From contig JARFPV010000357.1 of the NCBI GenBank assembly GCA_029288115.1, forward strand, positions 1-10,103: 10,103 nt of DNA, read 5' to 3'. The notes beneath the pieces were generated by a model. It had not been told where the DNA came from, searched no databases, and saw nothing but the letters and a program-made list of their open reading frames with translations. The position numbers were made by a program, and so were the translations under genes. Position 1 is the first letter of the stretch. Every line of letters begins with the position of its first letter. Below are positions 1 through 6,282 of this stretch, piece after piece. Source of the stretch: Akkermansiaceae bacterium. Lineage in GTDB: Bacteria; Verrucomicrobiota; Verrucomicrobiia; Verrucomicrobiales; Akkermansiaceae.

Positions 1-1
1 G

Positions 2-457
2 GGTCTTCCCTCCATCAGTCTTTCCGCCTGCCCGCAGACCAAACCTCTGCCCTGCTCCGCCTTTCACCAGTATAAGGTCATCGGCCACTTCAGCAGGCTC
101 TCCCTCGGAGATGCTCCTGAGAACACCGCTACCCAAAAACCGGCAGCACGCCTCTGGAATCGCCTCTTTGTCAGCTCAACCAGCAAGGTTCGCCCACTCG
201 ACATCTTCAAGTCGTCCACCAAACCCAACACAGGAACCGGTCACCAGGTCATGGCATGCAATTCCATCGAGCTGGCCAAAGGTGATACCCGGCCAGCTGT
301 TCGCATCGAAGGGACTACGGCAAATCCGTCCGGCAAGGTTATACTCTGTGTCGACTTTATCCCCACGCCGCCCAAACCCCGCGGCAAACTCAACCTGTCC
401 GGCATGACGGTGCGCGATGGCCAGAAAGTCGCCATCGGATGGCAACGGCAGAGCTAA
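2..457 (+). CDS. C-terminal part of an unrecognised protein, 5' end outside the window
   Basis: A reading frame is open from the window edge to a TAA at 455-457 and gives 151 residues without a start. Codons favour C in the third position, as in the genes that follow. The only in-frame ATG is at 251, in the middle of continuous coding sequence, so the real start lies upstream of the window. The visible part has four cysteines, a Ser/Thr-rich middle, a proline-rich stretch (FIPTPPKPRGK) and a short C-terminal motif (DGQKVAIGWQ) that looks like the end of a beta-rich domain. I do not recognise the family. The next gene starts 42 bases downstream in the same direction, so co-transcription is likely. 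Nothing visible shows whether the protein is exported. Confidence 0.72.
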   Translation, partial: GLPSISLSACPQTKPLPCSAFHQYKVIGHFSRLSLGDAPENTATQKPAARLWNRLFVSSTSKVRPLDIFKSSTKPNTGTGHQVMACNSIELAKGDTRPAVRIEGTTANPSGKVILCVDFIPTPPKPRGKLNLSGMTVRDGQKVAIGWQRQS

Positions 458-499
458 ACTTCATTTCCTGTCCCCCAAACCTCCTCCCCCTCCCTCACC

Positions 500-1072
500 A
501 TGAACCCCCACTTCACCTTGCCTCACCTGAGCCCTGTAAAAAAAACCGTGCTCCAAGCAATCATACTCGCCGTCGTGCTTACCGCCCCCTTGCTGTTTGC
601 CGAGAGCGGCGTCGGCCCCAGCTTCCTCCCCGCCGAGCGCAAACAAGCGGCCAGTGACCGCCCTACCGCGCAACAACTCAGGCAGCTCATCGCCGCACAG
701 AACCAAGGATTTACCGGCGCAACCCAGAGCGCTCATGCACCCGAAGCTATCGCCCCTTCGAAGGAAATCTACGCCAGCTCCATCATCCTGCAGCATGGTG
801 ACAACCACACCCTGCTACCACCCTACTCCCTGATCCACATCCCGGCGCATTTGGAGAAAAAAATCACCCGGACTCCCTCTGGGAAATACATGCCTTGGCC
901 AGAGTTTTACAATGCTCACCGCAGCTGGCTGTTCACCCATCACATCACCATTCAGCAGGCAGAAGGCAAAGCACCGATCAAGCCGGAGGTAGCTCACCAA
1001 TTCACCCGCATCAACCGCTTGGTTGTCAGTGTTTTCCAAAATCACCCGATCTCAACCCTGCCAAAGCAGTAA
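500..1072 (+). CDS. Small secreted protein of unknown function, family A copy 1 (A1)
   Basis: 190 residues. The N-terminus is a signal peptide: basic residues near 14-15, a hydrophobic core at about 17-33, and likely cleavage after LLFA at 34. Residues 35-90 are an Ala/Gln-rich linker with little similarity to the paralogues. Residues 95-190 form the conserved domain shared with the proteins at 4082 and 9386. All three carry the same gapless pattern: P-x7-P-x10-P-x-G-K-x3-W-x2-F-x6-W-x2-T-x7-A-x-G-K, here from P107 to K157. Hand alignment with the 4082 copy gives about 30 identities in about 83 positions. No catalytic motif or metal site is evident, and the alternating hydrophobic pattern suggests a small beta-rich fold. 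No Shine-Dalgarno sequence precedes the ATG; the leader is pyrimidine-rich. An A8 run (538-545) lies in the signal-peptide codons. The family P gene follows 29 bases later. The function is unknown. Confidence 0.9.
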   Translation: MNPHFTLPHLSPVKKTVLQAIILAVVLTAPLLFAESGVGPSFLPAERKQAASDRPTAQQLRQLIAAQNQGFTGATQSAHAPEAIAPSKEIYASSIILQHGDNHTLLPPYSLIHIPAHLEKKITRTPSGKYMPWPEFYNAHRSWLFTHHITIQQAEGKAPIKPEVAHQFTRINRLVVSVFQNHPISTLPKQ

Positions 1073-1101
1073 ACCTCTCAATGATTCACCCTAACAATCC
1101 A

Positions 1102-2088
1102 ATGACACTGATCCGCACCACCCTCGCCCTGCTGCTTGCTGGCAGCTCCCTCACCCATGCCGGGGATTTCATCCGCCAGACCCAGCTCAAGAACGGACTG
1201 ACCTGGGATTTCCACCCTGCGTCCAATCTGGGTAGCACGTGGTCACCCATCCCTGTTGGCACAGGAGGAAGCGTGTTCTCACTCTACGCCACAGGAAACA
1301 AGGCGACGCCAAGAATCATCAAGCTCGACGAGTCTACGATGGGCACAGCATTTCCAACCGTTGAGCTGACTATCCGTTCTCAGGATCCTCACGTGCCCGC
1401 CAGAACACGTGCCGACCAACCGTTCAGCGTGAAAATCAAGCGCCACGGCGCAAGCCAAAAGCTGATTTCATTGAGGCACACATTGGAAAAATACAACCCC
1501 GCAACACATAGCAATAACGCGCAGGCAGCACCCAAAAACGTCTGGCTGCAACTACCGATCAAAACCCAGCAAAGCGGCAAGTTCTATCCATCCATTCCTT
1601 CTCCAGTACCTACGCTCGCAGAAGGCGAGGAAACATTTACTGCATACGCCACAGGCGTCAAAGGAAAGCAACTCCACCCCTTGAAGTCAGCCAGTGTCCA
1701 GGTGTGGCCTGTCGCATCCGTCAGCATCACGGGTATCAGGGCAAACGCCACCGTAAAGTCCACTGCCAAGCTTAATAAAGTCACCGTGAGCTGCCGCAAT
1801 CTCTACCCCGACAGCGTCACCTACGTACAGATCTACCGCGGAAACGCCCGACTAGGAACCCTCGGTCGCATCCTCCCACAAACGGTTATCCGATTTGATA
1901 CCAAGGTACCCCAAAACCAGAAAATCCCCCTAGGCAACTGGGCCGACACACTTCCAGACGGCCAATACACCCTCGAGGTACTGCACATCACCCCTTTTAA
2001 CCAGCGCAAGCCCGAACGACTGGGCTACGCCAGCTTTGTCATTGATCGCGGCATGCATGCCTCCGGCTTGGTCATGCACCAGCTGTAG
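1102..2088 (+). CDS. Secreted beta-rich protein of unknown function, family P copy 1 (P1, basic)
   Basis: 328 residues from the ATG at 1102. I prefer this start because it gives a compact signal peptide (hydrophobic core LALLLAG, likely cleavage after THA at 20). It also matches the gap before the paralogue at 4608 (29 against 28 bases). An in-frame ATG at 1081 would add seven residues and cannot be excluded. Blocks shared with the 4608 protein are DPHxxxRTRADxPF (95-108), SAxVQVWPxAxVSITG (196-211), LYPDSxTxVQIYxG (234-247), VPQ...NW (269-280) and TPFxxRxPERL (297-307). Residues from about 198 to 318 look like an Ig-like or fibronectin-like beta-sandwich; this is inferred from the hydrophobic pattern. 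The central part (about 115-190) differs completely from the paralogue. The mature chain is basic: 35 Lys/Arg against 18 Asp/Glu by hand count. A terminator follows at 2145-2170. Likely an extracellular or periplasmic structural or binding protein; the function is unknown. Confidence 0.88.
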   Translation: MTLIRTTLALLLAGSSLTHAGDFIRQTQLKNGLTWDFHPASNLGSTWSPIPVGTGGSVFSLYATGNKATPRIIKLDESTMGTAFPTVELTIRSQDPHVPARTRADQPFSVKIKRHGASQKLISLRHTLEKYNPATHSNNAQAAPKNVWLQLPIKTQQSGKFYPSIPSPVPTLAEGEETFTAYATGVKGKQLHPLKSASVQVWPVASVSITGIRANATVKSTAKLNKVTVSCRNLYPDSVTYVQIYRGNARLGTLGRILPQTVIRFDTKVPQNQKIPLGNWADTLPDGQYTLEVLHITPFNQRKPERLGYASFVIDRGMHASGLVMHQL

Positions 2089-2144
2089 CCGATTAAACCA
2101 ACAGATCTTGGCTCCCACTCCCCCCGGGCGCCAGCAAGAACCCT

Positions 2145-2170
2145 CCCTCCTCACCCGGGGAGGGTTTTTT
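2145..2170 (+). terminator. Rho-independent terminator after the P1 gene
   Basis: CCCTCC (2145-2150) pairs with GGAGGG (2159-2164) around an 8-base loop, followed directly by six T (2165-2170). It lies 56 bases after the stop at 2088 and separates the first gene block from the one starting at 2340. Confidence 0.75.
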
Positions 2171-2260
2171 GTATTCCATACTCAAGAGATCATTGTATTT
2201 ACAGCGTATTTGAAAAAGTTTGCCTCTTTTCCAAAAAAAACCTTGAACTGTCCGTAATAT

Positions 2261-2291
2261 TTGACAAACTTGAGTGTCTGAAAAGGCTAAG
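2261..2291 (+). promoter_or_regulatory. Possible sigma-70-type promoter for the 2340 gene
   Basis: The 175 bases after the terminator are clearly more AT-rich than the coding DNA around them. They hold a perfect TTGACA at 2261-2266. The best matching -10 is GCTAAG (2286-2291) at a long 19-base spacing, with only three consensus positions, so this is a weak prediction. An A8 tract at 2233-2240 lies about 20 bases upstream of the -35, where an UP-like element could sit. A promoter somewhere here is expected because the preceding unit is terminated. Confidence 0.3.
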
Positions 2292-2339
2292 GTTCTTGTC
2301 TGAACCGTGGCCTTTACTTTCATCCTTACACTGAAAACC

Positions 2340-3149
2340 ATGCGTCACGCGAACCAATTCTGGTTGATCGCTTCATGCCTCGTTCCCGCGACGGCATGGG
2401 CGGGTCATGTTCCGCTTGAGAATGAATTCAGCATGGAGAATATAGCTGACGATCTCCACGAACATTATATAGCAACTCGACGTGCAGCAATCCCGGACAT
2501 TGTCTGCCCTTTTCAGGCACCACCCAAAGCGAGAGTAGTTGTTGAGCGGCCTGACACCTGGGAAACTTATGGACATAAATGGCGGCGTGGTATCACAGCC
2601 ACAGTTTTCTGGGTAGGCGAAAAACCAAGTGAGCGCAACCCGACACCGAACAATGCGAGTTCATGGGATACCAACTGGCAGACCAATTTTGGAGGTGTGG
2701 ATCATCCCGGAAAACGCAAAGGTTACCGCCCGGCAGGTTTCCTCCCCAAGCTCAATCCATTTTACATAGCATTACCATACAACGACATTGCACCTGGTGG
2801 AGGCCACCACCCGGAAGCATCCAAAGTCATCCCGTGGTACTGGAGGGTCTATAAGGGATCATCATGGACCTCCGTTTGCAAAGGCCGCTGGGTAGCCATT
2901 CATTACCGGGGAAAAATCTGTTATGCCCAGTGGGAAGATTGCGGGCCATTCAACACCACTGATTGGGAATACGTATTTAAGGGCAAGGCCCCCAAGCCCA
3001 ACCCTAACGGCAATGCCGGCATCGATATCAGCCCGGCTGTCAGAGACTTCCTCGGTATCCGCAGCGGATACCGCGTAGCTTGGAAATTCATCGAAGACCA
3101 CGAAGTCCCAGCAGGGCCATGGACACACTGGAACCATTCAGATCCGTGA
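2340..3149 (+). CDS. Secreted double-psi beta-barrel-like (RlpA/expansin-type fold) protein
   Basis: 269 residues from the ATG at 2340. A GTG at 2307 in frame would add 11 residues in front of an already complete signal peptide, so it was not chosen. Signal peptide about 1-21, likely cleaved after AWA. The mature region at about 85-255 resembles double-psi beta-barrel domains. It has a CYAQWEDCGPF segment (C194, C201), a GIDISPAVRDFLGI segment (227-240) that parallels the Asp-containing DLS motif of the RlpA/expansin fold, and a final GPW (259-261). A nearby C180 could pair with one of the other two cysteines. RlpA proteins cleave denuded peptidoglycan glycan strands and expansins loosen polysaccharide. 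I cannot tell whether this protein is an enzyme or only binds glycan. It is likely the first gene of a block ending at 5666, since 72 bases without a visible terminator separate it from the next gene. No Shine-Dalgarno sequence. The fold assignment is from memory of motifs, without a search. Confidence 0.85.
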   Translation: MRHANQFWLIASCLVPATAWAGHVPLENEFSMENIADDLHEHYIATRRAAIPDIVCPFQAPPKARVVVERPDTWETYGHKWRRGITATVFWVGEKPSERNPTPNNASSWDTNWQTNFGGVDHPGKRKGYRPAGFLPKLNPFYIALPYNDIAPGGGHHPEASKVIPWYWRVYKGSSWTSVCKGRWVAIHYRGKICYAQWEDCGPFNTTDWEYVFKGKAPKPNPNGNAGIDISPAVRDFLGIRSGYRVAWKFIEDHEVPAGPWTHWNHSDP

Positions 3150-3221
3150 TAACCTTATTCACTTTCCCTTCACTCTCCATACCAACCACCCTCCGCACTT
3201 AACAAAAACCAAATAAACAAC

Positions 3222-4049
3222 ATGAACATCAGAACACACATCAGCGTAGGGTCGCTGTTGGTTATGAGTGCCGGTTTAGCGCATTCTGACCTCACCTTCA
3301 GCGCTCCCGCCATGGATACACCCTACATCAACACCCAGCTCAACAAGAACTGGAGCCAAGGTCTGGGCAACTACTGGAAATACATCATCACCGGATACGA
3401 GTACCGCATTTACGCAGGTGTTCCGAACGGAGGTAAAGTCAAGGGAAGCGCACTCCGCTACAAAACGGGCAACGCTTCCTTCCCTGGACTGACCCAGATG
3501 ACGGCAAAAATCAATGGCCAAACCATTGCATCGGGTTCTCTGAGCGCGAGTTATATCTCGGACAACACAGGACAGCAATCGGTGACTTTCAGCTCACCAC
3601 TGATCCTTCAAAATCAGGACATCACAGCCTCGTTCAATTACTCTTCCAATATGATCGGCGGCAGTGACTACGTTATTCTTCACGGCTCTGCTCTCAGCGC
3701 ACCACCTATCCCGATCGGTATTCTTATTGCCCCTTCCTACGTGCGTAACGGCGGAAGCCCTACCCTGCAGTGGTTTATCACCAAGAGTCTCGGAGGAGAC
3801 ATCATCGAAGTCATCATACCGCCTGTTACCGAGATTGAATCCCCAAACAGCGGCCACGGACACAGTAACAACGGCCACGGCAACAACGTGGACGGTATCG
3901 ATGTCAGCAACCCCGGAAAAAGTGCCGCCAAATGGGCTCAGAAGGGATACTACGATACCGATTACGACGGCGACGGAGTGCCCGAGGACGATGAAGGCCA
4001 TGGAGGCGGCTCCGCAATCAGCAAGAACAAGAACGAGAATCCTGAATAA
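3222..4049 (+). CDS. Secreted protein with His/Gly/Asn linker and C-terminal EF-hand-like calcium loop
   Basis: 275 residues. Signal peptide about 1-22 (likely cleavage after AHS). Residues 23-200 are Ser/Gly/Thr/Tyr-rich with short alternating hydrophobic stretches, which suggests an extracellular beta-sandwich; no cysteine is present. A low-complexity stretch (210-222, GHGHSNNGHGNN) follows, encoded by an imperfect DNA repeat. Then comes DTDYDGDGVPEDDE (245-258), which fits the EF-hand or thrombospondin type 3 pattern DxDxDGxxxxxD, so calcium binding is plausible. The tail is Gly/Asn/Lys-rich. Such loops are known in secreted proteins as calcium-dependent linkers or anchors. No sorting signal or membrane anchor is seen at the C-terminus. 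The family A gene starts 32 bases downstream, consistent with co-transcription. I do not recognise the N-terminal domain. No Shine-Dalgarno sequence precedes the ATG; the leader is A/C-rich. Confidence 0.87.
   Translation: MNIRTHISVGSLLVMSAGLAHSDLTFSAPAMDTPYINTQLNKNWSQGLGNYWKYIITGYEYRIYAGVPNGGKVKGSALRYKTGNASFPGLTQMTAKINGQTIASGSLSASYISDNTGQQSVTFSSPLILQNQDITASFNYSSNMIGGSDYVILHGSALSAPPIPIGILIAPSYVRNGGSPTLQWFITKSLGGDIIEVIIPPVTEIESPNSGHGHSNNGHGNNVDGIDVSNPGKSAAKWAQKGYYDTDYDGDGVPEDDEGHGGGSAISKNKNENPE
3851..3880 (+). repeat. Short imperfect direct repeat encoding the GHG linker
   Basis: CGGCCACGG occurs at 3851-3859 and again at 3872-3880, exactly 21 bases (seven codons) apart and in frame. It encodes the two GHG units of the His/Gly/Asn-rich linker. 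It is a likely site of in-frame length change. Confidence 0.7.
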
Positions 4050-4081
4050 AGCATCACTATCCATTCCTTATTAATCTCACG

Positions 4082-4579
4082 ATGAAATTCACCCTCTTCA
4101 CACGGTTTGCATTGCCTCTTTTTGCATCGGTTTTGAGCATCGGTTTTGCACAAGCAGAACCTGCTAGCGGTGCCGAAGAAAAAAAGAAACCCCTCATCGG
4201 CAAAAAACCGATGGTGAAAGTGAAGCACACCAAGCTTTACAAAAATTCACACATCATTACTCACCGTGGAGAACACGCCATCATTCCGAAACGCAGCATT
4301 CTCTTCTTGCCACAAAGCCTGAAATCACGCGTGGTTGAGAAACCCAAGGGCAAGTTTGTCCTGTGGCCATTTTTCAAACAACGCAATCAGGACTGGATCT
4401 GGACCTACGAGGTAACCCTGGATCAAGCCAAAGGCAAAGCTCCGTTACCCAAGGGAAAGCTCAAGCAATTCGAGAACCTCAACCGCGTTGTCGTGGCTTT
4501 ATTCAGAGGCAATCCAGTCTCGGTCATGACCCCTGCCAAGAGTGATGGACAAGGCGAAAAAGATAAGGAACAAAAATAA
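4082..4579 (+). CDS. Small secreted basic protein of unknown function, family A copy 2 (A2)
   Basis: 165 residues. Signal peptide about 1-25 (hydrophobic LPLFASVLSIGFA, cleavage after AQA), then a Lys-rich segment (31-55) and the family A domain at about 57-153. The family pattern of P, P, P-x-G-K, W, F, W, T and A-x-G-K runs from P69 to K119 with spacing identical to the copies at 500 and 9386. The domain ends with NRVVVALFRGNPVSV. The tail (154-165) is charged and Lys/Glu-rich. The mature chain is strongly basic (30 Lys/Arg against 13 Asp/Glu by hand count), whereas the family P protein encoded 28 bases downstream is strongly acidic, so an electrostatic partnership is conceivable. An A7 run (4179-4185) lies just after the signal-peptide codons. 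No active-site motif. Unknown function; likely periplasmic or surface-exposed. Confidence 0.9.
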   Translation: MKFTLFTRFALPLFASVLSIGFAQAEPASGAEEKKKPLIGKKPMVKVKHTKLYKNSHIITHRGEHAIIPKRSILFLPQSLKSRVVEKPKGKFVLWPFFKQRNQDWIWTYEVTLDQAKGKAPLPKGKLKQFENLNRVVVALFRGNPVSVMTPAKSDGQGEKDKEQK

Positions 4580-4607
4580 CCATTAATCCAATCAATCACC
4601 CTTAGAC

Positions 4608-5666
4608 ATGAAAACATTATCTACCAAACAGAATTTGAGCCTACTTCTTGGGCTCTGTATCACAGGAGTCAATCCAGCACTCGCTGCCGTCGACTTCATC
4701 GAGCAAGTCGACCTGGAATCCGGCCTGGTTTACCAGGTTTACGTTGATGGCCCGGAAGAACCTGGAAGCAAAAATGGCGAACAAGTATCCCCTATGCCTG
4801 TTGGCGCGCAAGGATCTACCTTCGCCCTCTACGCCAAAGGCCTTGACCCGGACGACACCATCTACCTGCTCGACGAGAAATTCGTTGCCGCTTACACACC
4901 TGAAGCAACCATCACCGTCAGCAGTGAGGACCCTCACCCCACACCTCGCACGCGAGCCGACGAACCATTCACCATCGATGTCAAAGTAGATGGACTTCTC
5001 TCTCCCGGAGTAGGAGTTCCAGAAGCTGCCCTGAACGTGTACCTCCAGCAAATCAGTCTGGATTACGATGAAGAACTGAATCGAGCTCCCATTGACGGCA
5101 CCGCTCAGGAAGTCCTTAACGATGACTTCTTCATCGTGGAAAACACTGAAATCCAACGCACAGGAATGACCAAGTTAACCAGTGACATCTTCTTCAAAGA
5201 GCGAGGCGAAGAAATCATCAGAGCCTTTGCCTTACCAGATGCCGATCTCGACTGGCTTCAAATCGCTTCCGCACGGGTTCAGGTCTGGCCCATCGCCGAT
5301 GTCTCCATCACCGGCATGGCTCCGGGCGCCAAAATCACCCGCTCACTCCCGGATATGACCATCAACCTTGAGGATCTCTATCCGGACAGCACAACCACAG
5401 TGCAAATTTATAAGGGCACGCAAGCTCTGGGCACCACGGGGACTTTGATTGAGGGGTCACGCGTCTCGTTTAATACCATTGTTCCTCAGGATTCACAGAT
5501 TCTGTTGCGCAACTGGGACCGTTATGCCACGGAAGACGGGACCTATACTCTGGAAGTCATCACCGTCACGCCTTTCGACAATCGCGCTCCCGAACGCCTT
5601 GCATGGCTCACCTTCGAGGTGGACCGCACCATCAAGGTCAACGGCAGTGCCACTACTTCGGAATAA
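4608..5666 (+). CDS. Secreted beta-rich protein of unknown function, family P copy 2 (P2, acidic)
   Basis: 352 residues. Signal peptide about 1-27 (hydrophobic LSLLLGLCITG, cleavage near ALA). It is a clear paralogue of the 1102 protein: DPHxxxRTRADxPF (108-121), SAxVQVWPxAxVSITG (221-236), LYPDSxTxVQIYxG (257-270), VPQ...NW (292-303), TPFxxRxPERL (321-331) and a final DR (339-340). The C-terminal 120 residues look like an Ig-like beta-sandwich. The middle (about 130-215) is a long acidic insertion unlike the paralogue. The mature chain has about 54 Asp/Glu against 23 Lys/Arg. It is the last gene of its block: the stop overlaps the convergent gene by 14 bases and a hairpin terminator lies at 5688-5714. 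Short leader sequences before this ATG and the 1102 ATG look alike (AATCACCCTTA, ATTCACCCTAA). Function unknown; an extracellular structural or adhesive role is a guess. Confidence 0.9.
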   Translation: MKTLSTKQNLSLLLGLCITGVNPALAAVDFIEQVDLESGLVYQVYVDGPEEPGSKNGEQVSPMPVGAQGSTFALYAKGLDPDDTIYLLDEKFVAAYTPEATITVSSEDPHPTPRTRADEPFTIDVKVDGLLSPGVGVPEAALNVYLQQISLDYDEELNRAPIDGTAQEVLNDDFFIVENTEIQRTGMTKLTSDIFFKERGEEIIRAFALPDADLDWLQIASARVQVWPIADVSITGMAPGAKITRSLPDMTINLEDLYPDSTTTVQIYKGTQALGTTGTLIEGSRVSFNTIVPQDSQILLRNWDRYATEDGTYTLEVITVTPFDNRAPERLAWLTFEVDRTIKVNGSATTSE

Positions 5667-6219
5667 CATTCTGATTGCGATACAAGAGGGAAAAGCGGCC
5701 TGACCGCTTTTTCCTCAGCGTATCCTCCATCTCCGTAAACATCATCATCAACATCAAACCTTTTACAGGCTCCACATGATAAGAAACTGATTCACGAACA
5801 AAACCATCGCCCTTTTTCACCTGCTTATTGTTAGCGACAAACTGGCCATGTTTGGTCGTGAGATCCCTCTTCAATTGATCAAAATCAATCTTCAGCTTCG
5901 CGGGCTTCGTGCCTTTCTCACCGTAATGAACCGTTACTTCAAACAACCTGCCAAGATGGTATCTGGTCTCCAGAGCAAACGCTTTGTGACCCGGCAAAGG
6001 TCCCGTAGCGGAAGAAACACGGATCACTCGCAACTCAGGCTGAGCGCCCTTGATATCAATCACCATGTCGAGCTTTTCCTTTTCCGCCCAGTCGAGCACC
6101 TTGTCCATGTTATCTCCCCACTGAAGTCCAAAGGGAGGCGCAAGGATCGCCTGAGCCGATACCACACCCAGACCGAGAAGCAGAGATATCAGGAAAGCGG
6201 CGAGAAACTGAGGCATCAT
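5653..6219 (-). CDS. Small secreted protein of unknown family, convergent with the P2 gene
   Basis: 188 residues on the minus strand, from ATG at 6219 (a second ATG follows directly at 6216) to TAG at 5655-5653. The N-terminus is a signal peptide with a strong hydrophobic core (FLAAFLISLLLGLGVV) and likely cleavage after AQA at 24. The mature protein starts with APPFGLQWGDNMDKVLDWAEK, a 'PFGL-WG' opening I associate with small periplasmic proteins of unknown function. It continues with a long predicted beta-rich part and ends in a basic tail. There are no cysteines and no catalytic motif. The gene overlaps the P2 gene tail to tail by 14 bases, and a hairpin terminator sits within its last codons. 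Its start is 63 bases from the divergent pseudopilin operon, so the two may share a regulatory region. I do not recognise the family. Confidence 0.85.
   Translation of the reverse strand: MMPQFLAAFLISLLLGLGVVSAQAILAPPFGLQWGDNMDKVLDWAEKEKLDMVIDIKGAQPELRVIRVSSATGPLPGHKAFALETRYHLGRLFEVTVHYGEKGTKPAKLKIDFDQLKRDLTTKHGQFVANNKQVKKGDGFVRESVSYHVEPVKGLMLMMMFTEMEDTLRKKRSGRFSLLYRNQNVIPK
5688..5714 (+). terminator. Hairpin terminator for the 2340-5666 block, inside the convergent gene
   Basis: AAAAGCGG (5691-5698) pairs perfectly with CCGCTTTT (5704-5711) around a 5-base loop; flanking G and C extend the stem. The T-run (5708-5712) serves the plus strand. It lies 21 bases after the P2 stop and inside the last codons of the minus-strand gene (encoding KKRSGR). 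On the minus strand the hairpin is followed by TTTTCCC, so weak bidirectional action is possible. Confidence 0.7.
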
Positions 6220-6225
6220 TCAAGT

Positions 6226-6254
6226 TTGATTGATTCCAAAGATACCTTGATAAA
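6226..6254 (+). promoter_or_regulatory. Candidate promoter of the pseudopilin operon
   Basis: TTGATT (6226-6231) and GATAAA (6249-6254) are separated by exactly 17 bases, each matching four of six sigma-70 consensus positions. Initiation would fall near 6261, about 22 bases before the ATG at 6283, which supports that start over the in-frame TTG codons upstream. The region is the 63-base gap between divergent genes, so the promoter of the minus-strand gene must overlap it or lie inside the coding region at 6283. Confidence 0.4.
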
Positions 6255-6282
6255 AGCCCATGGCAAGCGCCGAAAGCCTGCC

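Noticed and set aside
895..1101. An upstream start at 895 for the family P gene, giving 397 residues
   Set aside because: It would overlap the A1 gene by 178 bases in another frame and place a signal peptide about 70 residues inside the protein. Starts at 1102 (or 1081) give a normal signal peptide.
2307..2339. GTG start at 2307 for the barrel-like protein
   Set aside because: It would add 11 residues in front of a complete signal peptide that begins at the ATG at 2340.
2364..2378. Possible lipobox IASC in the signal peptide of the 2340 protein
   Set aside because: The hydrophobic stretch before the Cys is too short and continues after it, and a standard signal peptidase I site (AWA) follows at residue 21.
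3594..4064. 156-residue minus-strand frame
   Set aside because: It is a mirror of the 3222 gene with Val-rich low-complexity sequence, caused by the base composition of the opposite strand. The plus-strand gene has a signal peptide and a calcium-loop motif.
4641..5156. 171-residue minus-strand frame
   Set aside because: It lies wholly antisense to the conserved part of the P2 gene, whose paralogy proves the plus-strand frame.
5848..6282. A 297-residue version of the first pseudopilin starting at 5848
   Set aside because: The extra part lies antisense to the secreted minus-strand gene and reads as low-quality sequence. The prepilin signal begins right after 6283.
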